Source: Parabacteroides acidifaciens (GTDB lineage Bacteria > Bacteroidota > Bacteroidia > Bacteroidales > Tannerellaceae). From it: 44,296 bases of DNA. The stretch covers positions 1 to 44,296 of the forward strand of contig NZ_QREV01000043.1 in NCBI RefSeq assembly GCF_003363715.1, written 5' to 3'. Positions 15,428 through 23,537 of this stretch are shown in pieces. Below the pieces are notes generated by a model. The model did no database searches. It was not told the origin of the DNA and saw only the letters and a list, made by a program, of their open reading frames with translations. The stretch's first letter is position 1. Every line of letters begins with the position of its first letter. The position numbers and the translations under genes were made by a program.

Positions 15428-16939
15428 ATGATTAAGAAAGTATTAGTAGCCAACCGCGGCGAGATCGCCATGCGTATCTTTCGTACCTGCCGCGTGATGA
15501 ATATCCCCACCGTCGCCATTTATACACACGTCGACCGGGGCGCCCTGCATGTCCGCTATGCAGAAGAAGCCTACTGTATTTCCGAGGATGCAGCCGACAC
15601 TTCTTACCTGAAGCCGGAACTGATCCTCTCGATAGCCAAAAAGACCGGCGCCGCTATCCATCCGGGTTACGGTTTCCTGTCGGAGAATGCCGATTTTGCC
15701 CGCCGTTGCGAGGAGGAAGGTGTCATTTTTATCGGGCCGAGCGCCGACGTGATCGCCCGTATGGGTGTCAAGACGGAAGCCCGTAAGATTATGGCCGCGG
15801 CCGGTGTCCCGATTGTTCCGGGGACGGAGGAACCTGTTGCCGGTCTGGAAGAAGCCCGCCGTGTGGCGCTTGAAGTCGGTTACCCGATCATGCTCAAGGC
15901 GCTTGCCGGAGGGGGTGGAAAGGGAATGCGCCTGGTCCGCGATGAAACGGGGTTAGATGAAGCCTTCCGGCTTTCCCGTTCGGAAGCCGCCAACTCGTTC
16001 GGCAATGACGCGATTTATATAGAGAAATACATCGAGCATCCGCATCACATCGAGGTGCAGGTGTTGGGTGACAAATATGGGAACGTGATCCACCTCTACG
16101 ACCGCGAGTGCTCGATTCAGCGCCGTAACCAGAAGGTGATCGAAGAAGCTCCTTCGCCTTTCGTGAAAGACGAGACGCGGCAGAAAATGCTGGCCGTGGC
16201 TGTCGAAGCCTGCCGCAAGATCGGTTATTACAGTGCCGGGACGCTCGAGTTTATGATGGATAAGGACCAGAATTTCTATTTCTTAGAAATGAACACCCGC
16301 CTGCAGGTGGAACACTCCGTGACGGAAGAGTGTACCGGCGTTGACTTGGTGCGCGACATGATCTTAGTGGCATCCGGCAGCCCGCTTCCCTATAAGCAGG
16401 AAGACATCGAGTTTCGCGGGGCGGCCATCGAATGCCGTATCTATGCCGAAGACCCGGAGAACAATTTCATGCCTTCGCCCGGCATCATCAAGGTGCGCGA
16501 GGCTCCTGAAGGACGTAATGTCCGCCTGGACAGCGCTGCCTACGCCGGCTTCGAGGTATCCCTGCACTACGACCCGATGATCGCCAAGCTATGCGCCTGG
16601 GGGCGTAACCGCGAGTCGGCGATCTCCAACATGGTGCGTGCCCTGCGTGAGTATAAGATTTTGGGAATCAAGACGACCATTCCGTTCCACCAGCGTGTGC
16701 TGCATAACGAGACATTCCTTTCTGGCAACTACGACACGACCTTCATCGACACCAAGTTCGACAAGGAAGACCTGAAACGCCGCCAGAACAATGACCCGCT
16801 TGTAGCCGTGATCGCTGCCGCTATCAAGCATTTCGAGCAGGAGAAAGAGGCTGCCGCACGGGCAACAACTGTTCCTCTCGTAGGCGAATCTCTGTGGAAG
16901 TATTACGGCAAGTTACAGATGACTGCCAATAATTATTAA
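15428..16939 (+). CDS. accC: Biotin carboxylase subunit of acyl-CoA carboxylase
   Basis: ATP-grasp enzyme that carboxylates the biotin on the carrier protein using bicarbonate and ATP. It has 503 residues, slightly longer than E. coli AccC. Visible landmarks are KVLVANRGEIAMRI at the start, AIHPGYGFLSENADFA, the glycine-rich ATP lid AGGGGKGMR near residue 160, HHIEVQVLGDKYGNV, RECSIQRRNQKVIEEAPSP, and EMNTRLQVEHSVTE with the metal-binding Glu and catalytic Arg. The C-terminal extension after about 450 is low complexity and Lys/Glu/Ala-rich. It lacks its own biotinyl domain, which is supplied by the next gene. Middle gene of the operon. Confidence 0.94.
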   Translation: MIKKVLVANRGEIAMRIFRTCRVMNIPTVAIYTHVDRGALHVRYAEEAYCISEDAADTSYLKPELILSIAKKTGAAIHPGYGFLSENADFARRCEEEGVIFIGPSADVIARMGVKTEARKIMAAAGVPIVPGTEEPVAGLEEARRVALEVGYPIMLKALAGGGGKGMRLVRDETGLDEAFRLSRSEAANSFGNDAIYIEKYIEHPHHIEVQVLGDKYGNVIHLYDRECSIQRRNQKVIEEAPSPFVKDETRQKMLAVAVEACRKIGYYSAGTLEFMMDKDQNFYFLEMNTRLQVEHSVTEECTGVDLVRDMILVASGSPLPYKQEDIEFRGAAIECRIYAEDPENNFMPSPGIIKVREAPEGRNVRLDSAAYAGFEVSLHYDPMIAKLCAWGRNRESAISNMVRALREYKILGIKTTIPFHQRVLHNETFLSGNYDTTFIDTKFDKEDLKRRQNNDPLVAVIAAAIKHFEQEKEAAARATTVPLVGESLWKYYGKLQMTANNY

Positions 16940-16951
16940 GGAGGATTTATT

Positions 16952-17479
16952 ATGTCAGCAAAAGCATTAGCGACTTATTTCGCAACAGTAAACGATATAC
17001 CCGATACCGAGTTTAAGGTGGAAATCCTGGAAGACGGTCCGGTTAAGAAAGTCTCCGTCAATGGAAAGATATACGAAGTGGATTACAATATGGGAGGCGA
17101 CACGATCCATTCTATCATCCTGAACCATAAATCGCATGGCGTGCAGATCTCGAACATCGGCGTCGACACGTATGAAGTGAAGAATAAAGGCGACCTGTTC
17201 CAGGTCCAGGTGATCGACGAATTGAAGAAGATGCGCCAGTCCCGCATCCGCTCGCAGGCTGCCGGACGCCAGGTGATCACAGCCCAGATGCCGGGTGTTA
17301 TCCTCAAAGTCCATGTCAAACCGGGCGAGGAGGTGACGGCAGGCACTCCGCTCTGTGTCCTCGTCGCCATGAAGATGGAGAATGAGATTCGCAGCCCGAT
17401 CGACGGTGTCGTAAAAGAAGTCTACATCGCCGATGGCGACAAGGTTGCCGTAAACGATAAGATGTTGGTAGTAGAATAG
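16952..17479 (+). CDS. Biotin carboxyl carrier protein of acyl-CoA carboxylase
   Basis: Carries biotin between the biotin carboxylase and carboxyltransferase subunits encoded just upstream. It has 175 residues. The C-terminal biotinyl domain (about 103-175) has the AMKMENE motif with the biotinylated Lys141, flanked by the usual PGVILKVHVKPGEEV and GDKVAVNDKMLVVE strands. The N-terminal ~95 residues form a separate beta-rich domain of the kind seen in propionyl-CoA carboxylase alpha chains between the carboxylase and biotinyl domains, which suggests this operon is a split form of that chain. A strong AAGGAGG ribosome-binding site precedes the ATG. A terminator follows at 17513. Confidence 0.93.
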   Translation: MSAKALATYFATVNDIPDTEFKVEILEDGPVKKVSVNGKIYEVDYNMGGDTIHSIILNHKSHGVQISNIGVDTYEVKNKGDLFQVQVIDELKKMRQSRIRSQAAGRQVITAQMPGVILKVHVKPGEEVTAGTPLCVLVAMKMENEIRSPIDGVVKEVYIADGDKVAVNDKMLVVE

Positions 17480-17512
17480 TTTTTTGTTCATTTTGCAATT
17501 TTTCATGGTGGT

Positions 17513-17546
17513 AAAAGGGAGTTTCTGCGAAGATTCTCCCTTTTTT
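17513..17546 (+). terminator. Rho-independent terminator of the carboxylase operon
   Basis: GGGAG (17517-17521) pairs with CTCCC (17536-17540), extended by A/T pairs, and is followed by TTTTTT. It lies 34 bases after the carrier protein stop. Confidence 0.8.
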
Positions 17547-17662
17547 GAATTTAAGGGGCAGTAGCGCTTGATTACTAATGAAATATTGTTTGGATAGAGT
17601 TGTCTATTTTTAAGATTGTACAGGCTGTTTTTGCGGAAATATTAAGATTAACTTTTTTATCG

Positions 17663-17693
17663 TTGCTTAAGTTGTAAGTATTCTTTAGTTTTG
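17663..17693 (+). promoter_or_regulatory. Promoter TTG-N20-TAGTTTTG
   Basis: TTG (17663-17665) and TAGTTTTG (17686-17693) are 20 bases apart, matching the Bacteroidetes consensus. The start of the next gene is 56 bases downstream. Confidence 0.65.
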
Positions 17694-17749
17694 TCACCAA
17701 TCCGAACCTTGAACACAAGGTTCTATGTTTAATTAAAAAAGATGACTTT

Positions 17750-19417
17750 ATGAAGAAAATTTTTACTTCGATTAGTATGGCGCTATGCCTTGCTGCGTCT
17801 TCCTTTACTACCTCTGCGCAGACAGTGCAGTTGAGCGAAGCTCAGAAAAAACAGATACAGAAAGAAGTTCTGCCTGTCGTATTCGAACAGATCAAAGAAC
17901 AAGCAGGTCTTGACATCTTAGGATTGGCACAGCCACAGTTGACATCCGATTTTATCGGAAGTTTGCCTATTTTTAATGCACAAAGCGGTTTACGGGCAGA
18001 TGCGACTGATCCGTTCAAGTTGCAAGTGGACAGTATTATAATTAGTACTGCTGCTATTCCTGGCATTCCCGCCTTCATCGCTCCTATACTTGGGGAGAAA
18101 CTGAAAGTGGAATTTTCGGACTTCAAGACCACCACGATTCCAATGGTAAGTATGTTCATAGGACGTGACTTAAAGATCGAGCTGCCGGGTACTATCAAAG
18201 CTGGGGCATTGGCAGAGATTAATATCACAACCACTGGTAAAGATGGCGATTTGGCTCCGTTTACAATGACTATGACAATGTCTTTGTTAGGAGGTGCTGC
18301 TACGCCGTTGTTGGAATACTCCATGATCCAGAATCCGACGACTTCTTTGCTTGAGGCATCGTTGGATATCCAGGAAGGAATGAGAGCCCTTATGGGAATG
18401 TTGTCACCGGCCGAGCCTGGACAGCCTGAGACGCCGGCTATGGATTTCCTGGTAACGATGAATCCTGCCGGCTTCTTTACCGGTGCAATCCCTATGTCGC
18501 TCTACGGTGTTCCCGAAGCTGCTCCTACACAGAGAATCCCGATGGGAGATGCTGCCCTTGCTCTTGATTTCAGCAACCAGCAGATGCCGATTAAATCCAT
18601 CGGACTTACTTCTTATGAGATGGCACAAGCTAAAGGATGGCGTGATCTCATGTTCAAGATGGAACAGAAAGACAAGGATCTGGTGCTGACGATCGACAAT
18701 ATGGTATATAGCTCCGCTGATAGGAATGATGCTAAGTTGGCCAATTCGACAATCGTTACGATGACCGATAATACGAAGGATATGACCTTGAAAGATACGA
18801 AGTCTGTCGTACGTTCTGTCATTAACCGTGTTGTTACCGAACTGGCGACAGAAGGCAAGGTTGCTCCCTACAGAATGCTTGTAGAGACTGCAATTGATGC
18901 AGATGGTGACGGCGTGATTGACGCTAACGACACAAAAATGCCGGTTATGGACGTCGAAGTGACCCCGAGCATCGTCGGAACAAACGCTGTTGCCGAAATG
19001 AATATCAAATCGTATGCATATGATGAAACAACACATGCTCAGACCGTCACGAATATGACTGTTAATGCAACAGCCGACATGACAAGCGAAATCATTAAAG
19101 TCGACGTGATTCCGGAAGGCTCACCAGTTTCGATTGCCAGTGCTTATTTCAAATCGAATGCTTTAGGAATCATTGCTACAAGCAACGATAACATCACTGT
19201 AAGCGACCTGAAAGTAACACCTGTAGACGGTGGCTTGTATATCGCCAACAACGGAAAAGCAACCTATCGCATTATCAATATGACGGGTGCAACTCTTGTT
19301 AACGGAACTGTTTCCGGTGATAACGCTTACATCTCTACCTCTTCTTTGGCAAAAGGTATTTATGTAATCGTCGTAACTGAAAATGGCGTTAGCCAGTCTG
19401 TGAAGTTTGTTCGTTGA
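17750..19417 (+). CDS. Secreted protein of unknown function with sorting-type C-terminal domain
   Basis: I do not recognise the family of the main body. It is 555 residues with a clear signal peptide (cleavage near TSAQ, residue 24). The middle contains beta-rich sequence with repeated TMTMT and NMTV strands. A calcium-loop-like DADGDGVIDAND sits near residue 382. The last ~65 residues (from GGLYIANNGKATYRIIN to QSVKFVR) look like a type A C-terminal sorting domain of the type IX secretion system: alternating strands, a GxxL turn, SLAKGIYVIVV and a terminal basic KFVR. If the host has that system the protein would be exported to the surface; otherwise this may be a simple beta-sandwich. It has its own promoter and terminator and so is monocistronic. 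Confidence 0.8.
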   Translation: MKKIFTSISMALCLAASSFTTSAQTVQLSEAQKKQIQKEVLPVVFEQIKEQAGLDILGLAQPQLTSDFIGSLPIFNAQSGLRADATDPFKLQVDSIIISTAAIPGIPAFIAPILGEKLKVEFSDFKTTTIPMVSMFIGRDLKIELPGTIKAGALAEINITTTGKDGDLAPFTMTMTMSLLGGAATPLLEYSMIQNPTTSLLEASLDIQEGMRALMGMLSPAEPGQPETPAMDFLVTMNPAGFFTGAIPMSLYGVPEAAPTQRIPMGDAALALDFSNQQMPIKSIGLTSYEMAQAKGWRDLMFKMEQKDKDLVLTIDNMVYSSADRNDAKLANSTIVTMTDNTKDMTLKDTKSVVRSVINRVVTELATEGKVAPYRMLVETAIDADGDGVIDANDTKMPVMDVEVTPSIVGTNAVAEMNIKSYAYDETTHAQTVTNMTVNATADMTSEIIKVDVIPEGSPVSIASAYFKSNALGIIATSNDNITVSDLKVTPVDGGLYIANNGKATYRIINMTGATLVNGTVSGDNAYISTSSLAKGIYVIVVTENGVSQSVKFVR

Positions 19418-19450
19418 TCAGTATTTTGATCTGAAATATTTATTTTAATG

Positions 19451-19492
19451 ACGCCGGCTGTCTCTTCGGATTCAGCCGGCGTTACTTTTTTT
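19451..19492 (+). terminator. Rho-independent terminator
   Basis: ACGCCGGCTG (19451-19460) pairs perfectly with CAGCCGGCGT (19473-19482) and is followed by a T-rich run. It ends the transcript of the secreted protein gene. Confidence 0.88.
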
Positions 19493-19530
19493 GCCTCACC
19501 CTTTGGGGAGAAATTAGAATCAGTAAAGGT

Positions 19531-19559
19531 TTTGTGTGTCAAAATAATCCATATATTTG
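19531..19559 (+). promoter_or_regulatory. Promoter for the toxin-antitoxin pair
   Basis: TTTG at 19531-19534 and TATATTTG at 19552-19559. The 17-base gap is two bases short of the usual 19, but the -7 element is a perfect match. It lies 29 bases before the start of the nucleotidyltransferase gene. Confidence 0.55.
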
Positions 19560-19588
19560 TAATGTAGTATAGTAAAAATATATCGTAT

Positions 19589-19882
19589 ATGAAAACAACG
19601 CAAGAAATCATACAAATATTAAAGGACTTCAAAATACGCCATGCCAGCCAGTATGGTATTTTGAGGATGGGAATATTTGGGTCTGCCGCGAGAGAAGAGC
19701 AGGTAGAAGGTAGCGATGTTGATATATACTATGAAGGGGAATTATCCGGATTGTTTGCATTATCGCATCTGAAAAATGAATTGGAAGAACTATTAGGTTG
19801 TAAGGTGGATATTGTACGCTTGAGAGACCGCATGAATCATTTGCTTCGTAAAAGAATAGAACAAGATGGCGTATACATTTGA
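19589..19882 (+). CDS. mntA: MntA-type nucleotidyltransferase antitoxin
   Basis: Minimal nucleotidyltransferase of 97 residues. The motif GIFGSAAREEQVEGSDVDI provides the GS of the nucleotide-binding turn (Gly31-Ser32) and metal-binding Asp43 and Asp45. In characterised HepT/MntA systems, MntA neutralises HepT by attaching AMP to its active-site tyrosine. The toxin gene follows with a 17-base overlap, the usual arrangement of this pair. The overlap implies translational coupling. Confidence 0.88.
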   Translation: MKTTQEIIQILKDFKIRHASQYGILRMGIFGSAAREEQVEGSDVDIYYEGELSGLFALSHLKNELEELLGCKVDIVRLRDRMNHLLRKRIEQDGVYI

Positions 19883-20246
19883 TAAAGATTTAGCTGTTGA
19901 TACTCTCGAATTAATAAAGGAAACTTTATTAACTGTTATGAGGCGAACATCCCATATCAATACAGTCGATGACTTTTATGCAAGTGAAGTAGGGATGATT
20001 CTTTTAGATAGTGTTTGCATGAAGCTGGTTGCTGTTGGGGAAAGTGTTAAAAACTTGGATAAGATAACAAATAAGAGTTTATTAGAAAACTATCCTGAAA
20101 TCAATTGGAAAGATATCATGGGCATGAGGGATATTATTGTGCATCATTATTTTGATATTGATGCGACAATTGTAGTTGCAACTCTCCGAAATGAAATACC
20201 TCAGCTCTATAGAGTAATAGAGCTTATTATTGAGGATTTAATTTGA
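19866..20246 (+). CDS. hepT: HepT-type HEPN ribonuclease toxin
   Basis: DUF86/HEPN-domain protein of 126 residues. The diagnostic RX4HXY motif is seen as RDIIVHHY with Arg88, His93 and Tyr95; the Arg and His are the RNase residues and the Tyr is the residue AMPylated by MntA in known systems. The helices before it (KLVAVGESVKNLDKIT) fit the family. It starts inside the mntA gene. All key residues are intact, so an active toxin is expected. Confidence 0.9.
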   Translation: MAYTFDKDLAVDTLELIKETLLTVMRRTSHINTVDDFYASEVGMILLDSVCMKLVAVGESVKNLDKITNKSLLENYPEINWKDIMGMRDIIVHHYFDIDATIVVATLRNEIPQLYRVIELIIEDLI

Positions 20247-20286
20247 ACTTCACCCAACAAGCATTCCTTTTTCTCTCCTGCTATCT

Positions 20287-21372
20287 TTACCTCGGCGCCT
20301 TCTGATATAAATAAATGGCGATGAACGTGTACAATATATTTGGAATCCAGGCTGCCATGGCAGGGCTGAGGCTGCCGTTGATGGCAAAGGTCGAGGTGAC
20401 AGTGGTAAAGAGGATATAGGAGAAGCTTAACGCCAGTCCGATACCGATATTCAACCCCATGCCGCCTTTGATCTTGCGTGAGGAAAGAGAGGCTCCTATG
20501 GAGGTCAGGATGAAAGCCGCCATAATCGCAGCATATCGTTTGTGATATTCGATCTGGAACGTCTGGATGTTTCCAATACCCCGCTTCTTTTGGCGGTCGA
20601 TATAGGTCGATAGTTCGGGTGAAGTCATTGTCTCGCAGTCATTCACGGAGATCAGGAAGTCGGAAGGGACGATCGTCAGTGTCGTATCCATACGGCTACC
20701 CTGGGTGATGTGTTCGCGCATGCCGTCAAAATCGCGGATCATGTAGTCGATCACTGTCCAGTTGTAAAGCGAGTCGTATTTGATGGACTTTGCTGTCAAA
20801 CGGGAAATCATCTTCTTATCCTCAAAATGCTCTAAGGAAAAACGGTAGCCCATACCCGATTTCGCATCATAGCGGTCGAAATAGGCAATTACACCCGGCT
20901 CTATCTCCAACTGGGCGGAACGGACATAATCTACTTTTTTGTTTTTGATGTATGTGTTCTGGAAATCGATACGCGTTTCATTAGCCGGAGGGATGATATA
21001 TGCATTCAGGACGAAGGTACTGAGCGCGATGATCCCTGCTGAAATCGCATACGGCAACATCAACCGCCGGAAACTCATCCCGCTTGCCAGCATGGCGATG
21101 ACTTCCGAGTTGTCCGCCAGTTTCGACGTGAAAAAGATTACCGCGATGAAGGTGAACAGCGGACTGAACAGATTCGCAAAGTAGGGAATGAAGTTCATGT
21201 AATAGTCGAAGACGATCGCTTTCAGCGGCACGTCCGGACTCAGGAACTTGTCGATCTTCTCATTTATGTCGAACACAACCGAGATAGCGATAATCAGGGC
21301 AATAGCAAAGATGTATGTGCCCAGAAACTGCTTGATGATGTACCAGTCTATCCGTTTCAGTTTGAATTTCAT
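20287..21372 (-). CDS. LptF/LptG family lipopolysaccharide export permease (YjgP/YjgQ)
   Basis: Inner-membrane permease of the Lpt machine that extracts lipopolysaccharide from the inner membrane. It has 361 residues. There are three N-terminal membrane segments (about 16-36, 60-85, 97-120), then a periplasmic beta-jellyroll-like domain (about 130-265), then three C-terminal membrane segments (about 270-355). The opening RIDWYIIKQFLGTYIF and FTSKLADNSEVIAMLASGMSF match the family's conserved coupling-helix region. It follows tgt by 12 bases on the same strand, a gene order that is frequent in Bacteroidetes. A single gene cannot be assigned to LptF or LptG; the G-type is somewhat more likely by gene order. 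Confidence 0.87.
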   Translation of the reverse strand: MKFKLKRIDWYIIKQFLGTYIFAIALIIAISVVFDINEKIDKFLSPDVPLKAIVFDYYMNFIPYFANLFSPLFTFIAVIFFTSKLADNSEVIAMLASGMSFRRLMLPYAISAGIIALSTFVLNAYIIPPANETRIDFQNTYIKNKKVDYVRSAQLEIEPGVIAYFDRYDAKSGMGYRFSLEHFEDKKMISRLTAKSIKYDSLYNWTVIDYMIRDFDGMREHITQGSRMDTTLTIVPSDFLISVNDCETMTSPELSTYIDRQKKRGIGNIQTFQIEYHKRYAAIMAAFILTSIGASLSSRKIKGGMGLNIGIGLALSFSYILFTTVTSTFAINGSLSPAMAAWIPNILYTFIAIYLYQKAPR

Positions 21373-21384
21373 GTGACAGCTTTC

Positions 21385-22515
21385 TTATAACCGGTTTGAT
21401 AATTGGCGGACCATTTCACTCTTCCAAGTGGTGAAATCGCCGGCAATAATATGTTTACGCGCCTCTTTGACGAGCCACAGGTAAAACGCAAGATTATGGA
21501 TGGAAGCCAGTTGCAGCCCCAACATCTCGTTCACCTTGATCAGGTGATGCAGGTAAGCCTTGCTGTAGCGTGTGTCGATTGCCGAATGTGCATCCGGGTC
21601 GATAGGAGAGAAGTCGTTCTCCCATTTCTTATTACGCATGTTGATCGTGCCGAAGCGGGTAAACAACTGCCCGTTGCGTCCGTTGCGTGTCGGCATGATA
21701 CAGTCGAACATATCGATACCCCGTTCGATCGATTCGAGGATGTTGATCGGTGTACCGACACCCATCAGGTAGCGGGGTTTGTCTTTCGGCAGGATTTCGT
21801 TGACAACCTCGATCATCTCATACATCTTTTCAGTCGGTTCACCCACTGCCAGTCCGCCGATTGCATTGCCGTCGGCTTCTTTGCGAGCAACGTTTTCGGC
21901 TGCTTCCCGGCGCAAATCCGGATAGACACAGCCCTGTACGATCGGGAAGAGGCTCTGCCGGTAACCGTATTTCGGCTCTGTCGAGTTGAAACGATCAAAA
22001 CAGCGATCCAGCCAGCGTTCCGTCAGGCCGAGGGATTTCTTTGCATAATCATAGTCTGCATCGCCGGGGCAACACTCGTCAAAAGCCATAATGATATCCG
22101 CTCCGATAATCCGTTGGATATCCATTACTTTCTCGGGTGTAAACATATGTTTGGAGCCGTCGATATGCGAACGGAACATGGCGCCTTCTTCGTGCAGCTT
22201 ACGGTTTTCGGATAGTGAGAACACCTGAAAACCTCCGCTGTCGGTCAGGATCGGGCGGCTCCATGTATTGAACTTATGCAAGCCGCCGGCTTGTTCCAGT
22301 ATTTCCAACCCGGGACGGAGATACAGATGGTATGTATTTCCTAAAATAATTTGTGCGTTGATATCTTCTTCCAACTCGGTCATATGCACCCCTTTAACAG
22401 TGCCTTGTGTCCCGACCGGCATAAAAATAGGCGTTTCAATTACTCCATGATCAGTGGTAATCAGACCCGCCCTTGCATTTGATTTTGTGTCGTTATGTTG
22501 TAATTCGAATTTCAT
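21385..22515 (-). CDS. tgt: Queuine tRNA-ribosyltransferase, lacking the zinc cysteines
   Basis: Exchanges guanine for preQ1 at position 34 of GUN-anticodon tRNAs. It has 376 residues, the normal length. Catalytic Asp92 (TDSGGFQVFSL) and nucleophile Asp271 (MFDCIMPTRNGRNG) are present, as are the substrate-loop segments GGLAVGEP and YLMGVGTP. The zinc site is atypical: in E. coli the sequence after PLDPE has Cys302, Cys304 and Cys307. Here the aligned residues after PIDPD are Ala309, Ser311 and Asp314; only the histidine (His340 in IHNLAF) remains. The surrounding sequence (YSKAYLHHL) is well kept, so this looks like loss of metal, not decay. It is followed by the Lpt permease gene. Confidence 0.93.
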   Translation of the reverse strand: MKFELQHNDTKSNARAGLITTDHGVIETPIFMPVGTQGTVKGVHMTELEEDINAQIILGNTYHLYLRPGLEILEQAGGLHKFNTWSRPILTDSGGFQVFSLSENRKLHEEGAMFRSHIDGSKHMFTPEKVMDIQRIIGADIIMAFDECCPGDADYDYAKKSLGLTERWLDRCFDRFNSTEPKYGYRQSLFPIVQGCVYPDLRREAAENVARKEADGNAIGGLAVGEPTEKMYEMIEVVNEILPKDKPRYLMGVGTPINILESIERGIDMFDCIMPTRNGRNGQLFTRFGTINMRNKKWENDFSPIDPDAHSAIDTRYSKAYLHHLIKVNEMLGLQLASIHNLAFYLWLVKEARKHIIAGDFTTWKSEMVRQLSNRL

Positions 22516-22574
22516 ACTGCAAAGAAACTCATAATTCTTCTAAGAAAAAAGAGTTTGCGGGAAAGATAATCCGA

Positions 22575-23426
22575 TCATATATTCAGCGGGCCCGAATTGG
22601 AGACAGGTAGGGGGAAAGATGCTTCGATTGTGGGGTCCTGCTCCTGCGAGAATGTTTGATAGAGGTAGATTTCTTCTTTTCCTTCAAAAATCTGGTTTCG
22701 GATCGTATAGTACATTTCGAAATTCGTATTCTTCCCCAGATAGAAAGGACCGGCAGCAATGATATGGAGGTTATAGTGCCCCGGTTTATCCGTACTCTTC
22801 GCTTCGAACCGGTGTGAACGGACCTGCTCCCCTTTGGAATCATGGACGAGTCCGCTATTGACATAAGCGACATATCTCAATCTTTTCATATCCGAATATT
22901 CCCAATCCTTTTCCTTTCCGTTAACTGTACGCTTGCATTGGCACGTAAAAGGAATGAAAAATTCACCTCCTTCTTTGGGGATTATGAACGGGTTCTGTTC
23001 GGATTCGATTTTGTATGCATATGAGATTTCGGAGGCGGATTGTTTTAGCGCTATTTCTTCTGTTTTTGTCACAGCTCCGTCAAGGACGGAAACAAGAAGA
23101 GAGGCCTGCACCAGAGTGTCTGCCTGGTTTTCTTCTACACTGATGTCGAATAATGCGGCAGAAGAGGAGGTGAGTTTGAATTCATCCGACTTAATTGTAA
23201 CGGATATTCCGGATTCCGAAACCGGGACCCACTGGTCGGTGGCAATCCCATCCGCATATTTCTGCTTTAATGCAGAGATGGTGAAGGTGCGTTTTTCTCC
23301 GATATTCTTGAAAGTCGTTGTGTCGCCTTCAAAGACAATTTTACAATCTGCATACGTGATTTCTTCATTGTCACAAGAGATACAGAAAAACAATAAGACA
23401 AATAAGGCAAAACTACATACTTTCAT
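22575..23426 (-). CDS. Lipoprotein of unknown function
   Basis: It has 283 residues with a short lipoprotein signal peptide ending LLFFCISC (Cys18). The rest is predicted to be mostly beta strands: an N-terminal domain (about 30-135) with EEIALKQSAS, reminiscent of BACON-type beta-sandwich repeats, then a second domain (about 140-283) beginning FIIPKEGGEFFIPFTC. That second opening resembles the GG-containing first strand of BACON-like domains. No catalytic motif is visible. A surface adhesin or substrate-binding role would be a guess. It lies 59 bases upstream of tgt on the same strand. Confidence 0.75.
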   Translation of the reverse strand: MKVCSFALFVLLFFCISCDNEEITYADCKIVFEGDTTTFKNIGEKRTFTISALKQKYADGIATDQWVPVSESGISVTIKSDEFKLTSSSAALFDISVEENQADTLVQASLLVSVLDGAVTKTEEIALKQSASEISYAYKIESEQNPFIIPKEGGEFFIPFTCQCKRTVNGKEKDWEYSDMKRLRYVAYVNSGLVHDSKGEQVRSHRFEAKSTDKPGHYNLHIIAAGPFYLGKNTNFEMYYTIRNQIFEGKEEIYLYQTFSQEQDPTIEASFPLPVSNSGPLNI

Positions 23427-23474
23427 GACGGATGGAATTTATGGTTTACTATTCAATGTGTGGCAAACATAATG

Positions 23475-23502
23475 AAAAAGCCTCACTTTCGCAAGCGAGG
23501 CT
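23475..23502 (-). terminator. Terminator of the NapHG-like/DUF362 operon
   Basis: On the minus strand AGCCTCGCTT pairs with AAGTGAGGCT (one mismatch) around a short loop and is followed by TTTTTC. It lies 35 bases after the stop of the polyferredoxin gene. Confidence 0.78.
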
Positions 23503-23537
23503 TCGTAGTATACTGGTTTATGAAAAATATTCCATCG

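Noticed and set aside
21403-22215. A 270-codon plus-strand frame opposite tgt
   Set aside because: Shadow of a well conserved gene.
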